Of a stretch of DNA of 64,000 nt, positions 21,647 to 34,028 are shown in pieces; the stretch's first letter is position 1, and every line of letters starts with the position of its first letter. Position numbers and translations under genes: made by a program. The DNA comes from Aquarana catesbeiana. Lineage: Eukaryota > Chordata > Amphibia > Anura > Ranidae. The notes under the pieces were generated by a model. That model worked only from the letters and a program-made list of their open reading frames with translations. It made no database searches and was not told where the DNA came from. The DNA is taken from positions 192,983,960 to 193,047,959 of the forward strand of contig NC_133329.1 in assembly GCF_042186555.1 (NCBI RefSeq). The letters are read 5' to 3'.

Positions 21647-22164
21647 CATTACTGAGTAAAACTAGCCCAGAGGCATTCATAGACAAGGACCCGCAACCCA
21701 AAAACCATAAACCAAAAAACAAAAAAACAATAATGCAAAACTTTGGGGTCAGGAGGAAAAAGCCCATCCTGACAAAAGGATACTATGCTTAACTGTAAAA
21801 GCAAAAACTTTTTTAAACAGTAGGACACTAATGTCCAACACTCTTGAATGACTGGATGAGGGAACAATCCTGGTCCCTCAGACTGTGCAGATCAGCAAGA
21901 GGGGGGAACAACCAAGCGGGTACCACTGAACGTCGACCCCGCTGGGAACCCTGTTAGCAGAAAAAATGTGCATGGAGGTGGTTACAGATTGAGGGAGGGT
22001 GAGGGATTCCAGTGATAATGAAGTAGGCAGTTCTCTCTCACCCTTCCAGCGGAAGTTCCAGTTGCACCTCAGCCGATCCAAAAAAGTCCCGTAATCTGAG
22101 CTAGAAGCAATAGAAAAAATAAAAACATCCAATGGAAAAACGAGCACAAAGGAAATGGGACATC

Positions 22165-23268
22165 CTAGGAAAGGGGACCCGGTGATGGAGGTCGGAGTCT
22201 CAACTCTAAAATCTGCGATCTCTGCCCTCTTGCCTCTGTCTTCTTCGATCTCTGAGGGGATGGGGTGGCCCAGATGGCAGATGGTCGAGGAGTATACGGC
22301 ATCCTAGGGAGGTCTTCTTTGGCCATGAGACCAATTTTCACTAGGAGTTCCTTCCCTTCTTGGATAGTGAGGACTGTGTATGTGGATCCGTTGTGGAAGA
22401 CCTGGAGTTTGAAGGGAAGCCCCCATCTATATCTGATACTTGCTGTTTGGAGAGGGGTAGTGATTTCTTTAAACTTGTGATGTTTGCCCAAGGTGGCTGG
22501 TGATATGTCTGGGTATATTTGAATTTTAGCGCCATCCAGCAAGATGTTAGGGGTATTACGGGGGCCCTAAGAATCTCTTCTTTCACCAGATAATCCTTGA
22601 GGCATAAAATTATGTCTCTTGGGGGCCTGTCGTCTGGAGGTTTAGGCCGAAGGGCTCTGTGTAACCTGTCACAGGCAAAGGCAGTGAGGGGTGATTCTGG
22701 GAGCAGGGACTGGAAAAGCTTGTAAACAGCAGGGGATAACTCGGTGACCATCTCAGGGACCCCTGATTCTTAAATTGTTTCTTCAATTTCTGTTGTCCAG
22801 GTCCTCTAAGTGGGCCTGGAGTTGGGTAACAGAATCTGTGAGGGCCTCATGATCTCTCCGGAGGCCAGTGTATGCGAGCTGCAGCTCATCATGTTTTGTC
22901 TCTAAGAGATCCGTTCTCCCACCCAGAACCGCTATCTCATTCTGTAGTGTGCTAGTAGATTTGTGCAGCTCCATCTGGAATTTCTCAGCAATTTTGTTAT
23001 ACATGGCTGTGAGGCTGTCATCCAGGTCTGCCTTTGTGAGTTGCAAGGAGTACTCACCATCCCCAAACGAATGCGCAGGAGAGGCCATCAGGCTGTGTGC
23101 AGGGGCTGAAGAGCGCTGTGAGGCGGCGCCATCTTGGGAGTTCTCGGCCATCTCCCGGGCTCTGAGGAATAGTTCGTTAGGGACCTCTGTGCCGATTTCC
23201 CGTGAAGGGACTTGTAGGACGGCATGCACCTCTTGTTCCCCTGGGGGTGCAGGTAAGTTTGGGAGCAA
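22165..23268 (-). pseudogene. L1 ORF1 protein (copy 2), in three frames
   Basis: 23268-22783 encodes a Pro/Ala/Ser-rich N-terminus followed by a coiled coil (EKFQMELHKSTSTLQNEIA, then VTQLQAHLEDLDNRN). The RRM region continues at about 22751 (LFQSLLPESP, CDRLHRALRPKPPDDRPP, VKEEILRAP). The C-terminal domain continues at 22542 (IQIYPDISPATL, IRYRWGLPFKLQV, GKELLVKIGL). These are the three domains in the usual order for vertebrate L1 ORF1. A stop after DNRN and a frameshift near 22560 break the gene. Confidence 0.88.
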
Positions 23269-23369
23269 TTAGAAGCTTAATTGGCCCCGGGGAAGGAGTT
23301 ATGGTTCCCGCTGAGATGGAGCTCTGCTCAGAAGCGACATTCCAGTTCCGCGCCGCGCATGCGCCCCCC

Positions 23370-23380
23370 TTATGTTCATT
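23370..23380. repeat. Target-site duplication of L1 copy 2 (right copy)
   Basis: CTTATGTTCAT abuts the 5' end of the minus-strand LINE (G-run). It pairs with 17160-17170. The leading C could also belong to the element, so the duplication is 10-11 bp. Confidence 0.85.
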
Positions 23381-23999
23381 ATATTGACGTATGTCTTGAC
23401 AATCAATCATATTGTAGTCTATATGGTATACAAGAAGCTTGTGCGTGTCTATTCTTTGAACAAATCTGTTGTTTGTTCCCAGCTGTTATCATTAAAACCT
23501 GCTGTTTTGAAGTTCCTGCCTGGTATGATCTTTCTTTATTTTCTACAGCATGGTATACATAATAGTTTGTTTCTCTAAGTAATAATCATGCAGTGTTTTG
23601 ATGAACGCTACTCTAAATAATATGCTACAGCAGCCTTCCTCAAGCTTTTTAAAATAGAGGAACCCTAAAATAACTTTCCGGCCTAATAACTTTCTGGTCC
23701 CAAGGGAACCCCTGCTAAAAATTACTATATATACACAACTCACGATTCATTAGTGTGATGGTCAGTGGGAAGAATGCTTCTTACACTTATGTTTATTGGG
23801 AAGAATTAACCCTTTACAGATATCCAAAAAGATCAATGGTGTCCATGGCAACTTATCTGAGAGGCAGAAATTGGTCATTGCTCAAGGAACCCCTACCAAG
23901 CTTGGTTAGCTTGTTGTGGTATTACCTAATGTTTACATACTTTATACTTGTTCTTGTTAGAGGTAATGTAGCTGCAGGCTCAGTCTCCATTAAGATATT
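23381..23999. other. Gene-free stretch, probably repeat-derived
   Basis: No ORF of recognisable content is present. The segment 23625-23760 (CCTTCCTCAAGC, GAGGAACCC, GGGAACCCCTGCTAAAAATT) echoes 23880-23910 (CAAGGAACCCCTACCAAGC). That suggests a small interspersed repeat, which I cannot classify. Confidence 0.4.
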
Positions 24000-24720
24000 G
24001 CAAAACAATATTAGTGCAGCGCATAAGTAAAAATAGTCCGTAATATGTAGAAAGGAAGAGGATCCCTCGTGGCAAGAAGGGGAAACCAATTCTCCTGTAT
24101 AAAGTGACAATAACCTCCACCCCAGACACACAGATGTGCTTACCAGATAGGGTGGACCTCTTATTACAGGAGGTCATAAACGCATGTAATCACTAAGAGC
24201 TGGATGGAAGCTCGACGGCCACTCTAGATATCCAATGCGATCCCGCAGGTCAGCAGAATGGGTGGACCTCTTATTACAGGAGGTCATAAACGCATGTATT
24301 CGCTAAGAGCTGGATGGAAGCTCCACAGCCACTCTAGATGCGATCACTCAGGACAGCTCTCCGGTGCAGTGGTAAAGATGGTATATCCACAGGTGTAAAT
24401 GAAAGAGAGATGCGGCAATCCCAAAAGAAAGGGGGAAAGACTAAGTGTATTCCGTAGGAATAAGCAGTTTATTCAATAAAAAGTTACACGCGCTAAGTAG
24501 CGCAAATAGATAAAAGCCACAGCGCAAGTAAAACAGCTTGTTCGTGACCGAACAGCTGAGAGATGGCAGCGGGGGTCGTGTGAGATGAAGCTTCGCCCCC
24601 GTACGCGGCGTTACGTTCAATAGGACCTCGTCAGTGAGGGTGGAGATTAGGCTCTTGGGTGACACAATGGCTCCACCCTCGCGTGATCGCATGATCGCTT
24701 GGTGAATTCCTATAGTGTTC
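24000..24720. mobile_element. Unclassified repeat with a 110-bp tandem duplication
   Basis: Two 110-bp units start GGGTGGACCTCTTATTACAG at 24150 and 24260 and differ at a few positions. They are followed by a segment ending in 'AGTTTATTCAATAAAAAGTT' and a GC-rich tail near 24590-24650. The motif GCTTACCAGAT at 24138 and the tail style resemble 4935-5855, so both may belong to one family (possibly Penelope-like). No protein motif supports this. Confidence 0.45.
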
Positions 24721-26120
24721 AGCTTGCATTCACAAGTTACAAGTTTGCGCTGATTTGTTCCTGTATTTTTAGTAGTCTGCAGTTACCATCAGATCCCTTT
24801 CTAACAAAGAGCTGACAGTACTACAAATATTTCAGTGCTGAAGTAGAGACATCCACTTTATCCCCACTCCCCCAGCTGCTGGTAATTCGTCTCTCCCTGG
24901 ACAGATACCATGAAACTATAAGTAATCCAGCACTCTCCAAAATGCAAAAGCAAATCCCCAAAGTCATTGAAAGTCTACTATCTAAATCTTCTCTTATGAG
25001 ATAAATTCATCCTTCTTCCCTTAAAAAAAAAAAAACCCTCACCAGATACTTTGACCCTAGAGCAGTGGATTCACACATATGCGAATTGGCAGGCCCACTG
25101 ACTTCTATGGGAACTCTTCTGAATCACACGTCATTCAGTTGTGAACAGGATAAAATCCTAACCTGATGTAAACCTGACCTGATACTGATGCAAACCTGAC
25201 CTGATCGAAAACTGACCTGAACTACTTTGTCAATTACCTGTGAAAACGGAGCTTCAATTCACACAGCACATGTGTGAACACAACCTTAATGAAAAAACAA
25301 TCAGATTCTCCAGATATGCTACTTGTTCACCAAATCAGTGCTCCTCCTTCATTCTCACCTAATACAGTACATCCTCCATGGAATGTTCCCAAAAGAAACA
25401 AAACTATATACTGTAGGCAGTACATTAAAAAAAAAAAATAAAAAAAATCTCATACATAATAATTTGTAAAATACAATTGTGCTCACAAAGTGATCAAAAA
25501 GTGCAATTGTGAAAGCATTCAAGTCACTGTGAAAATTCCCCCCTTGCGTCACTTCTTAAAGCTTCTTGTGGTATTCCGATCAGTGTTGCCAACCGTCAGT
25601 ATTTTTACTGGCAGCCAGTAAAAAAACAGGCAATTTTCTCCTGCCAGTAAAAGTAAAAGGTTGCCAGTAAAAAATATGGCTGTGGCGCTCGGCTTGGTCC
25701 AGGCTGAGACCATCTGAGTGCCTGCTACAGTGTGATCGAGCGGAGGTGGTGCCTGAGCAGCCTGAGCATGTTGTATGACGTCATGGTGCAATGGAGCCAA
25801 GCAGTGCGGCCAGAGCCTCGTGTGAGTGTCTGTGGTATGGGAGCAAGGCAGGCTGGGACCAGGACCACTAGTGCTGTTTAAATTAGATTGGACTGGAGGG
25901 ACTGCTTGGCTTGGAGAGAGACTGTCACTGTGGCTCAGGAGGGGACGGGCTTCCGATCATGTGACCACTGTGACAGTGGTCACATGATCACCAACCATTC
26001 CCACCACCAGGGCCTCCTGAACTGTTTAAAGGGATGCCAGGGTGGGCAGGAAGGAGTTAAATAAAGGCATTATTTTTAAAAGACCTGTGTATGGATTGCA
26101 ACTATTGAGAACGACCTACA
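24721..26120. other. Gene-free stretch with a small hairpin
   Basis: No recognisable gene is present. 25570-25680 holds nested short inverted repeats (CAGTATTTTTACTGGCAGCCAGTAAAAA type, repeated three times), which looks like a small DNA-transposon remnant. 25960-25990 contains another hairpin (GATCATGTGACCACTGT, complemented just after). The rest could be host single-copy DNA. Confidence 0.4.
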
Positions 26121-26360
26121 TTAACCACTTCTATACAGGGCATTTTCACCCCCTTCCTGCCCAGGCCAATTTTCAGCTTTCAGCGCTGTCAAGCTTTGAA
26201 TGACAATTGCCCGGTCATACAACACTACCCATATGACATTTTGAACATTTTTTCCCCCACAAATAGAGCTTTCTTTTGGTGGTATTTGATCACCTCTTCA
26301 GTTTTTATTTTTTGCGCTATAAACAAAAAAAAAGACTGACAATTTAAAAAAAAAAAAAAA

Positions 26361-26524
26361 ACAATTTCTTGTTCATACATCACGGGACACAGAGACTTTG
26401 ATAATTACTTAGTGGGTTAGATAGTCACCATCAGGTGATTGGACACTGGCAACCCTAATTACAAGGCGAGTTCCTCCCCTATATAACCCCTCCCATACGG
26501 AGAGTACCTCAGTTTTTTCGCCAG
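26361..26524 (+). repeat. Left inverted terminal repeat of the DIRS element, with a TATA-like box
   Basis: This complements about 36462-36640 with a few indels. It contains TATATAA at 26480-26486 and is followed by the leader of gag. DIRS terminal repeats are inverted instead of direct and act as promoter and circularisation templates. Confidence 0.8.
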
Positions 26525-27707
26525 TGTCTAAGGTGGTTGGTCACGCTAAAGATGTGCTAAGAAGAAAGCTCTGCTTGACTGTCTCTGCAGGGGCCTAAGA
26601 GCTATACAACCGGATCCATACATCGGGCCAATAAATACGCCTAAGTTGGATGGTACCTGGGCCTCGTGAAAGAAGAAACAAGGTTTTGCCTGTAATGTCT
26701 CTCTTTGAGGACTGGGCTCTGGGATCCAGCGCTTTGGTGCACAATTTAAGTTGGGCGAAGAGTTTTTCTGGCAGAGTCTTCTACAGGTCCAGGGAAGAGG
26801 ATCCTGTGAGTAGGAACCCAGAACCCTGAAGGTTGGCACAACGCTACCCGCCGTGATGGGTGAAGGTTGGATCTGTCTGTTTATCAGCAGTTCCTGCGTC
26901 GGGGATAAGGTAAGTGAAGGCAATCCTAATGTATACGCATATGGATTATCTTCTTTTGAGTAGTTTGCATGTCTTACCTGGTTTCCACCACTAGAGGGAG
27001 TAAGAGACATACCTGGTATATACTTACATGCCATCCAGGATACACGCTCAGTGAAGCTGGTCTGAGAAGCCGCTCACCTTCTCTGCTGCAGGCTCTGCCA
27101 CATAACCTGAAAGCGGGATTCCCATGCAGTCCGGGGGTCCCGCAAAGTTCTCAGGGGGTCTCCTTTATCCCCCCTCGCCCCCAGCCGCCGCCATGACAGT
27201 CCTACATGGGGGCGCGCTTTTACGGTGGTTTTCAGCGGGGGAGGAGGGGGGGTGATTGCGCCGCCGTGCACGTGTGGTGTGCACGGTGCACCAGTGCACA
27301 GGCGCAAAGCTGCTATGTTTAAATCCCAGAGCTCCTGTAAGCAGTGGGACACAGAGATGTGGGCAGTAAGCATCTCAGTGGATTCGGATCCAGGCATACC
27401 TAAGACACCTACCCAGCATCAGGTTGTTCAGACTAAGCTAATGTGTATATTGTAAGACTAGGCACAACAGTGGTTGCATTTGTACTTGTACCTCTGCTTT
27501 GCAGCTTAGGACTATGTCTCCTCGTAAGAGGGCTTCAGGGGGAGGTAAAAGAGGCAAAAAGGGGGGCGTGGCCTGGACGGCAATGAGATAGGATGCGAGT
27601 GACCGGAGCTCCGCTCGTGGTAGATCCTTTTACTGATATCCTGCAATCTAAAAGCTGACTTTTTGCTCGAAAAGTTGCGAGAACAAGTATAGTATACTAA
27701 CCGCATC

Positions 27708-28520
27708 ATGTCCCCACCGAAGAGGAATAATGCAGCCTCCTCATCTTTGGACAGATACCGGAGAACGGAGCGGGACCTTGAGGAGCAAGCTGGCGTCTCG
27801 TCAGCAGCCCATGCGGCTTCCCATACAGAACACGAGGCAGCTGACACGGCGAAGGTCCTGGAAGCTATATCCCTGTGCCAGTCCACTCTGATGACAAAGA
27901 TAGAGGAGGTGAAGGTGGACATCTCTTTAATAAGGCAAGATATGACCAAACTCCGGGAGCGGGTCACCGAGGCCGGAGACCATACTCGGGTGGGCGGAGG
28001 ACACGCTATATCCCCTGCAACACTCCCAAGAGGATTTACGACAAGTACAGCAGTTGGCACAGAAACATGATGACCTTGAAAACCGGGCCCGCAGGTCCAA
28101 TCTTCGTTTTATTGGTCTACTGGAGGGCTCCGAGGGCACGGATCCTGCCACTTTCCTTGAAAAGCTCCTGATCGCAACAAATGGCAGAGAGGCCTTCTCT
28201 GCTACATTTGTGGTGGAACGAGCCCATCGCATGGCAGCACTCCGCCCGCCTGAGGGTGCACCGCCGCGCACATTCATAGTGAAGCTATTGAACTTCAGGG
28301 ACAGGGATGCTGTTCTGTGACTGGCCAGAGTTAAAGGAAATATTCCCTTCCTATCGGGATATGTCTCAGCATTCCAGGACTTCTCTGCAGAGGTCCAGAA
28401 ACAGCGTGCCCGCTTCTTGAAGGTCAAACGCTGCCTAAGAGCTCACCACATAAAATATACAATGTTGTTCCCAGCCCGTCTCAGTATAGTTGGTGAGGAC
28501 CGTGCACATTTTTTTTAAGG
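27708..28520 (+). pseudogene. L1 ORF1 protein (copy 3), frameshifted
   Basis: 27708-28070 gives a short N-terminus, then a coiled coil (EAISLCQSTLMTKIEEVKVD, IRQDMTKLRERVTEAG). The +1 neighbour 28054-28320 continues LAQKHDDLENRARRSNLRF, the RRM motif RFIGLLEGSEGTDP and VERAHRM and PRTFIVKLLNF. A TGA at 28318 interrupts, but the same frame goes on (LARVKGNIPFLSGYVSAFQD) into the C-terminal domain. All three domains are thus traceable. The protein cannot be made as one chain. Confidence 0.85.
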
Positions 28521-29531
28521 ATCCGGCGCTAGCCTCGGCGTGGGTGGATCAACGGGATGCGGAGAAGAATCGTCCTGCCTGAAGGAGACCCCTGCACGAT
28601 ATATTATGTGAATGAAATCTGTTATCCCCAAACATACCATGACAATCGGCCAGCATAATTAGCATCTCTACTCTGACCCCACAATGAATAAATGATGCTG
28701 CTCATGCATTGCAGTAGAAAAACTACCAGGACTTACATTTATGGAGCCAGGTGCTCCACACTACGTACCCTTCTAAGACTTGAGCAGTGTCCATTTGAAC
28801 TTCCCATACAAGACTTACCACATGGGTTCTAACATATGGATCGAATTGACCAGATAAAGGACATTTCTGTGCTAAGCTCATTCGACTGGAGGATATGCTT
28901 ACCTGTGAGAGGTTCACTGCCATTCTATTCCCTTCCCTCAATGCATTATACCACGATTGTGGACACGGTCCAAAGGGGGAAGGGAGGGGGGGATTTCTTT
29001 CATAGTTACTGTATGATATTAGTTCTCATTATTTTCATTAAACATTTCTCAATACTATTTACCACAGCGTGGCGAATGGTCAGGTTTATATGGCTTGCTA
29101 ACGTTGGTAAACTATAGAGACCGTATATATTTCACTGCTGGGTTCACAACCAGCGTTTGCTCGCCCCCACCAGGAGATTGTTACGCTGGCACCGGCACTG
29201 CCCAATAGGATTCTGCCGGCGACAGTGTGATTAATGTGCACTACTTATATTTGTTTGAATGATATGTTACTGAGTTGTAGTAGCACAAGTTTTGGGATTT
29301 ATGCCCCAGCCAAGTTTGGGAGGCTGAGGGCAGGGAGGGGGGAAAGGGAAAATTTCAAGTTTAGTTTAAAGAACATGATTTGTAACCTACCGAGATGTAT
29401 TGGAAAACTTTGTATTTGGTGCCACACAAAGGTGCGTTATAAAGTTACACACGCAACAATATGGAGTGTGGAGGAACCTGCCTTAGGAAACATTTTGCAA
29501 CCACTTCCACAAAATTATTCACCCGGTATGC
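28521..29531 (+). other. Inter-ORF spacer of L1 copy 3
   Basis: About 1 kb without recognisable coding content lies between the ORF1 and ORF2 remnants. This is longer than in copy 1 (about 0.5 kb), so a small insertion is possible. The boundaries of such an insertion are not evident. Confidence 0.5.
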
Positions 29532-30735
29532 ATGGCTAACATAAAATTCCTTACCTGGAACGTCAGGGGGCTACGAGACAAACTTAAGCATACAGCAGTT
29601 TTCAGTTGTCTCAAGTCATACCGAGCAGATATAACCGTTTTGGCTGAGACTCATGTTACAGGTCAACTTCAACTTGCGTTGAAGCGCCCCTGGACAAGGA
29701 TGGGCATACCATGTCACACACACTCCATATTCTCGGGGGGGTGTCCGTTTTAATTGCTAAAACTACCCCATTTGTAATTATCTCGGTACGGACGGACCCT
29801 CAGGATAGATTCATTTTCTTGCACTGTACTCTATGTGGTACACAATATCTAATTATGGCCTTTTATATTCCCCCTCCATACAAATCCACTCTAATTACTG
29901 AGGGATTTTTATATATGGCGCAACATCCCACAATCCCTGCCATTTGGTTAGGGGACTTTAATGTAGTTTTAAATCCAAAAATGGACAGACTACAGCTGAG
30001 TCAGAGCACCCACCTCCCTAATACTACTAGTTTTGGACGTATGTTGAAAGAATTCTCGCTGATACCTGGCGGTTCAAACATCCAAATACTCAGGTATATT
30101 CTTGTTTTTCGGTGACACACTCCACTATGTCCCGAATAGATTTCATTCTAATCTCTGACATCTTACTTCCCTTGTTGTCAGACTCTGGTTATCACACTAG
30201 GTCCCTCTCTGACCACGCTCCATGTTGGGCCACTTTGCACCTGGCCCCGTATACGGGAACTCACACATGGTGCCTCCACCCCTTTTGGTTGTCTGCTTTA
30301 AAAGATCAAGAGGACATATACAGGGAATGGCAATTTTATTTTTATACTAACAGGGATATGGCCTCAGTGGGCATGGTATGGGAGGCATTTAAACTATATG
30401 TTCGTACCATCCTTTCCTCGCGAATAAATAGATTAAAAGCTTCTTCAAAAATAGCAATTCAACAAGCCTCTGAAAAACTAGACTTGGTAACAAATGAGTT
30501 CAAAGTAGACCCTACGCTGGCCAAAGCATCTGAACTTAAGCTTCAAACTCGTATTTTAGACCATTTACACTTTGAAAAGGCTAGACAGAAACTTTTCTTC
30601 TCGAGACAACGGGTGTTTGAGCAGGGAGAGTGTGCGGGTAAACTATTAGCGTACCTGGCCCGTCAAGATACTAGTCACTGTCGGTGGCAGAGGCATTCCA
30701 GAGATACTATGCTGACCTCTATTCCTCCAAGGTAA
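29532..30735 (+). pseudogene. L1 ORF2 (copy 3): AP endonuclease and linker
   Basis: 29532-29753 starts MANIKFLTWNVRGLRDKLKH and has VLAETHVTG (catalytic Glu). A slip in a G run at about 29735 moves to 29711-30115 with GGVSVLIAKTTPF, FLHCTLCGTQYLIMAFYIP and WLGDFNVVLNPKMDRL. 30112-30735 follows with SRIDFILIS and SLSDHAPCW, then the helical linker (EKARQKLFFSRQRVFEQGE). The nuclease motifs are all present but distributed over three frames. Confidence 0.88.
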
Positions 30736-32213
30736 AGGTTACTGCACAAGAAACTCAGGCCTTTCTCCACAATATCCCCTTCCCTCAAATTTCAGAATCT
30801 CAGATGAATGATCTAGAGGCCCCCCTCACTACAGATGAGATTGCGGCGGCAATAGCGTCCCTTGCACCAGCAAAGGCCCCGGTGGTGATGGTATACCATT
30901 GGATTTTTACGCAGCCTACGCGGAGATATTAGTCCCTGAATTATTGAAATTATATAACCATATTTTTGAATCCGAATCCCTTCCTGAATCCCTCCGTCAA
31001 GCAGTAATCATAGTACTCCCTAAACCAGGTAAAAAACCCCAATTCCTGGACTCATACCGCCCAATTTCGCTACTTCAGGCGGACATAAAAATACTGGCCA
31101 GAGTATTAGCCATCCGCCTCAATCACATTATTCTCTCCCTCAGCCACCCTGACCAGACAGGGTTCATGCCTGGGAAAAATACAGCCATGAACCTACGTCG
31201 TTTATATATGAACATTCAAGCAGGCCATGAGAATATGGGGGGCAGAGTAGTAGTGGCGCTAGACGCCGCTAAGGCGTTCGATTCGGTGGAATGGGGATAC
31301 TTGTGGGAATGTCTAAAAGGGTTCGGGTTCGGTCCCTGTTTCATTAAATGGGTACAATTGCTATATTTTTCCCCAGTGGCTAAGGTGGTGGTGAACGGTG
31401 GACGTCGGACTCCTTCCCACTGGGGCGTGGAACTCGTCAAGGGTGCCCGCTGTCCCCTCTCCTATATGCCCTGGCAGTTTAGCCCCTTAGGGAGATGCCC
31501 TTAGGATGAACCCAAATGTACGTGGACTCCGTATAGGGTCCCTGGTAGAGAAGTTGAGCCTTTATGCAGATGACATGCTCCTTTACTTAGAAGATACTGG
31601 CCTCTCTCTCCAGGCTGCCCTTCAGACCATTGAAGAGTTTGGAAAACATTCAGGACTGAGCATGAACTGGTCTAAATCGCAAATTTTGCCCCTTGATCTA
31701 TCACCCCCCACACGCAGCTCAGCCTCCCTCCCCCTGCAAAGTGTTGCATCTATTAAGTACTTAGGTGTGGAAATTACAAGAGAGCCCCTAGAATACATTA
31801 CCAACAATATTGAACTGCTTTTTACTTATTTAAAATCCCGCACACAATCCTGGGCAAGACTCCCCCTGGGAGTAATGGGGAGAATCAACCTTTTTAAAAT
31901 GATCCTTCTTCCAAAGTTCCTCTATATGCTCTGGAATTCACTGGTACTTATTCCCCTAAAAATCTTCAAAACAATTGACAAAATTATCAACTCTTTTATA
32001 TGGGGGCCTCATAGACATAAGTTGGCTTGGAATACTCTCAAAAACCCTACTACCTCAGGGGGGGCAGCTCTCCCAGATCTCCACACATATTACATAGCTG
32101 CGAAGCTCTCACACTTTTATTACATTCACAAAACGGATGAAATCAGATACCAAACTTTAATATGTAGAAAGCCGAACAACGATACGATACTCCCCTTTAC
32201 AAGTATTATTTAG
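30684..32213 (+). pseudogene. L1 ORF2 (copy 3): reverse transcriptase
   Basis: Three frames give the RT. 30684-30932 has the entry region (LTTDEIAAAIASLAPAKAP). 30899-31504 has SYRPISLLQADIKILARVLA and VVVALDAAKAFDSVEWGYL (motif A), and loses the end of motif B (VKGARCPLSYMPWQF). 31506-32213 has KLSLYADDMLLYLE (motif C) and SIKYLGVEIT with the thumb. The expected RQGCPLSPL box is damaged by a frameshift near 31440, so this RT is inactive even locally. Confidence 0.88.
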
Positions 32214-32351
32214 GGGTGGGGGAGGGGAGGAGATGGTCGGAACCTGCTGCTACGTCAACATAAACACGTCTTGGAGATTGCGCTCAAATTGACCGGCGCC
32301 GACTTCTTCCACTCACACACACCCTTATAGCATAACCCCCAGCTGAGGGAG

Positions 32352-33230
32352 TTGTTATCTTTACCGGGAGCTACCGTATGGGCCACCAAGGGGGTTTTGT
32401 TTCTCTGCCAGGTAATTACCCCGTTTGGTGTAAGAAATTTTCAATCACTCAGAGATGAATTTGAACTTCCCTCCCATATGCTATTTAGGTATATGCAATT
32501 GAGCCATGCGCTCCAAACTCAATTTGTAAATGGATTCCCTAACCCACAAATGATACCACTGGTGGATGTTATTATAGGAGCAAACCCAGACAAACTAATA
32601 TCCACTTTCTATAATATATTGCGTAGACGTTCGGTGGCAAGAATCACAGACACAGCTAAAATTAGATGGGAGGAGGACATAGGCCCAATAGATGACACTG
32701 ATTGGGATAAAATACTAGACAACATCAAAAAAGCATCACCTAGACTATCCGAACGCTTGACTCAGCTGTATGTAATACATAAATCCTATCTCACACCATC
32801 AAAAATAGCTAAATTCTTTCCGAACCAGAACCCAAAATGTCCAAGATGCTCAAGTAGCCCGTGTTCATTTTTCCACCTAATCTGGTCATGCCCAAATATT
32901 CAAAACTATTGGGCACAAATTATAAAATTTTTACATGATCATATGGGTTCGCCAATACAGCTCGATCCCAGACTGTGTTTATTGGGGTTGCTTCCAGATG
33001 TCACCATTGACAAGCTTCTTGCTACCTTTATTTTGTGCCAGAAAGGTAGTTGCTAAACATTGGATGAAGACCATCTCTCCTACAATCCAGGCCTGGATTG
33101 GAGAAATAAATATGTCATTACCATACAAGAAGGTGTTCTACAGACATAGGGGATGTCCAGCTAAGTACAGCAAGATTTGGGATAGGTGGCTTGATAACAT
33201 TGATACTTGTGTGGAATAATTAGCAGTGTC
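32352..33230 (+). pseudogene. L1 ORF2 (copy 3): C-terminal region with zinc knuckle
   Basis: 32352-33056 carries FELPSHMLFRYMQLSHALQ and IRWEEDIGPIDDTDWDKIL, then CPRCSSSPCSFFHLIWSC, matching the L1 ORF2 Cys/His knuckle, then IQNYWAQI. 32935-33219 continues one frame over (AWIGEINMSLPYKKVFYRH, KYSKIWDRWLDNID) up to the true ORF2 end. A short 3' UTR follows to 33488. Confidence 0.85.
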
Positions 33231-33774
33231 TGTCTATACACAGGGGCGAAAAGGGTCACCCCAAGTTGCATAATTCCACCAGACCATACAAACTGTTGAG
33301 CTTGGTGTTGGCAATCCATATGATAGGGAAAGGTAGCCTAGGGTGGCAAATACTATTTCACATAATTGGAAGTTATAACTGATTTTATACTTTGCTGTAC
33401 ATTATAAAAGATGTATCTGTTTAAGGGAAATGTATTTCATTTTTTTGCGTTGCTGTACGATATGTACCATATATGTATGATTTACTTGAGAATAAACATT
33501 TTTTTTTTTTGAGAAAAGAACAAGAGGCAATAAGAAATCACCGTCTACTTCTAGGGGTTCTGGGCATGCCTGCACAATTCCATCCTCCCCTGAAAGACTG
33601 GAGGCAGCCTCACAGGAAGTCTGTGCCCCTGTCAAGCTTTGCAGCCTCTCCCAATGTTACAGTCCCTGTATATGTCACTGAAGACACTAAGAAGGCTGCA
33701 TTGGATGGTTTAGAAGGAAGGATTACTTCTTTTATCACAGCTTCCTTAAGGAGTAGCAGAAAAAGGGGTAGATC

Positions 33775-34028
33775 CCCTCCCTCTGCTCTGGGTTCCCTAT
33801 AGGATGAGCATTCTGATAATGAGATATCCCTATCTGGGGATGGGGATCAGGAGAAGTCGAACGATTCAGGGGAAGAGGAGAATCTCTCTTCTGCCTCCCA
33901 GCCCCTCTGCTTTGGGTACCCTATTGGATGAGCATTCTGATAATGATGAGATATCCCTATCTGGGGATGGGGATCAGGAGAAGTCGAATGATTCAGGGGA
34001 AGAGGAGAAGCTCTCTTCTGCCTCCCAG
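33775..34028 (+). repeat. Tandem duplication (124-127 bp) of an acidic gag segment
   Basis: GGATGAGCATTCTGATAATG occurs at 33802 and 33926, and the two units match closely through CTCTCTTCTGCCTCCCAG (ending near 33898 and 34028). The second has an extra in-frame GAT. The encoded peptide is rich in Asp, Glu and Ser. The first copy breaks frame upstream, so the duplication may postdate inactivation. Confidence 0.85.

Larger units (their letters stand above)
17171..23369 (-). mobile_element. L1-superfamily LINE, copy 2 (near full length)
   Basis: The copy is flanked by an 11-bp target duplication CTTATGTTCAT (17160-17170 and 23370-23380). Read on the minus strand it starts with GGGGGGCGCATGCG at 23369, carries ORF1 (23268-22165), ORF2 (about 21400-17611) and a 3' UTR. 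It ends with AATAAAAACGTGTATTC and an A tract (about 17171-17184). At roughly 6.2 kb it is the most complete LINE here. Several frameshifts and the palindrome at 21264-21646 disable it. Confidence 0.92.
27561..33510 (+). mobile_element. L1-superfamily LINE, copy 3, inside the DIRS gag
   Basis: It starts with GGGGGGCGTGGCCTGG at 27561, immediately after the DIRS codons GGCAAAAA, and ends with GAGAATAAACA plus a T tract at 33489-33510. The 9-bp AAGAGGCAA at 27549-27557 recurs at 33522-33530, just past the tail, and is the best candidate target duplication. ORF1 and ORF2 are both present in order but are broken in many places. This insertion postdates the DIRS, which postdates the TTAA element. 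Confidence 0.88.
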
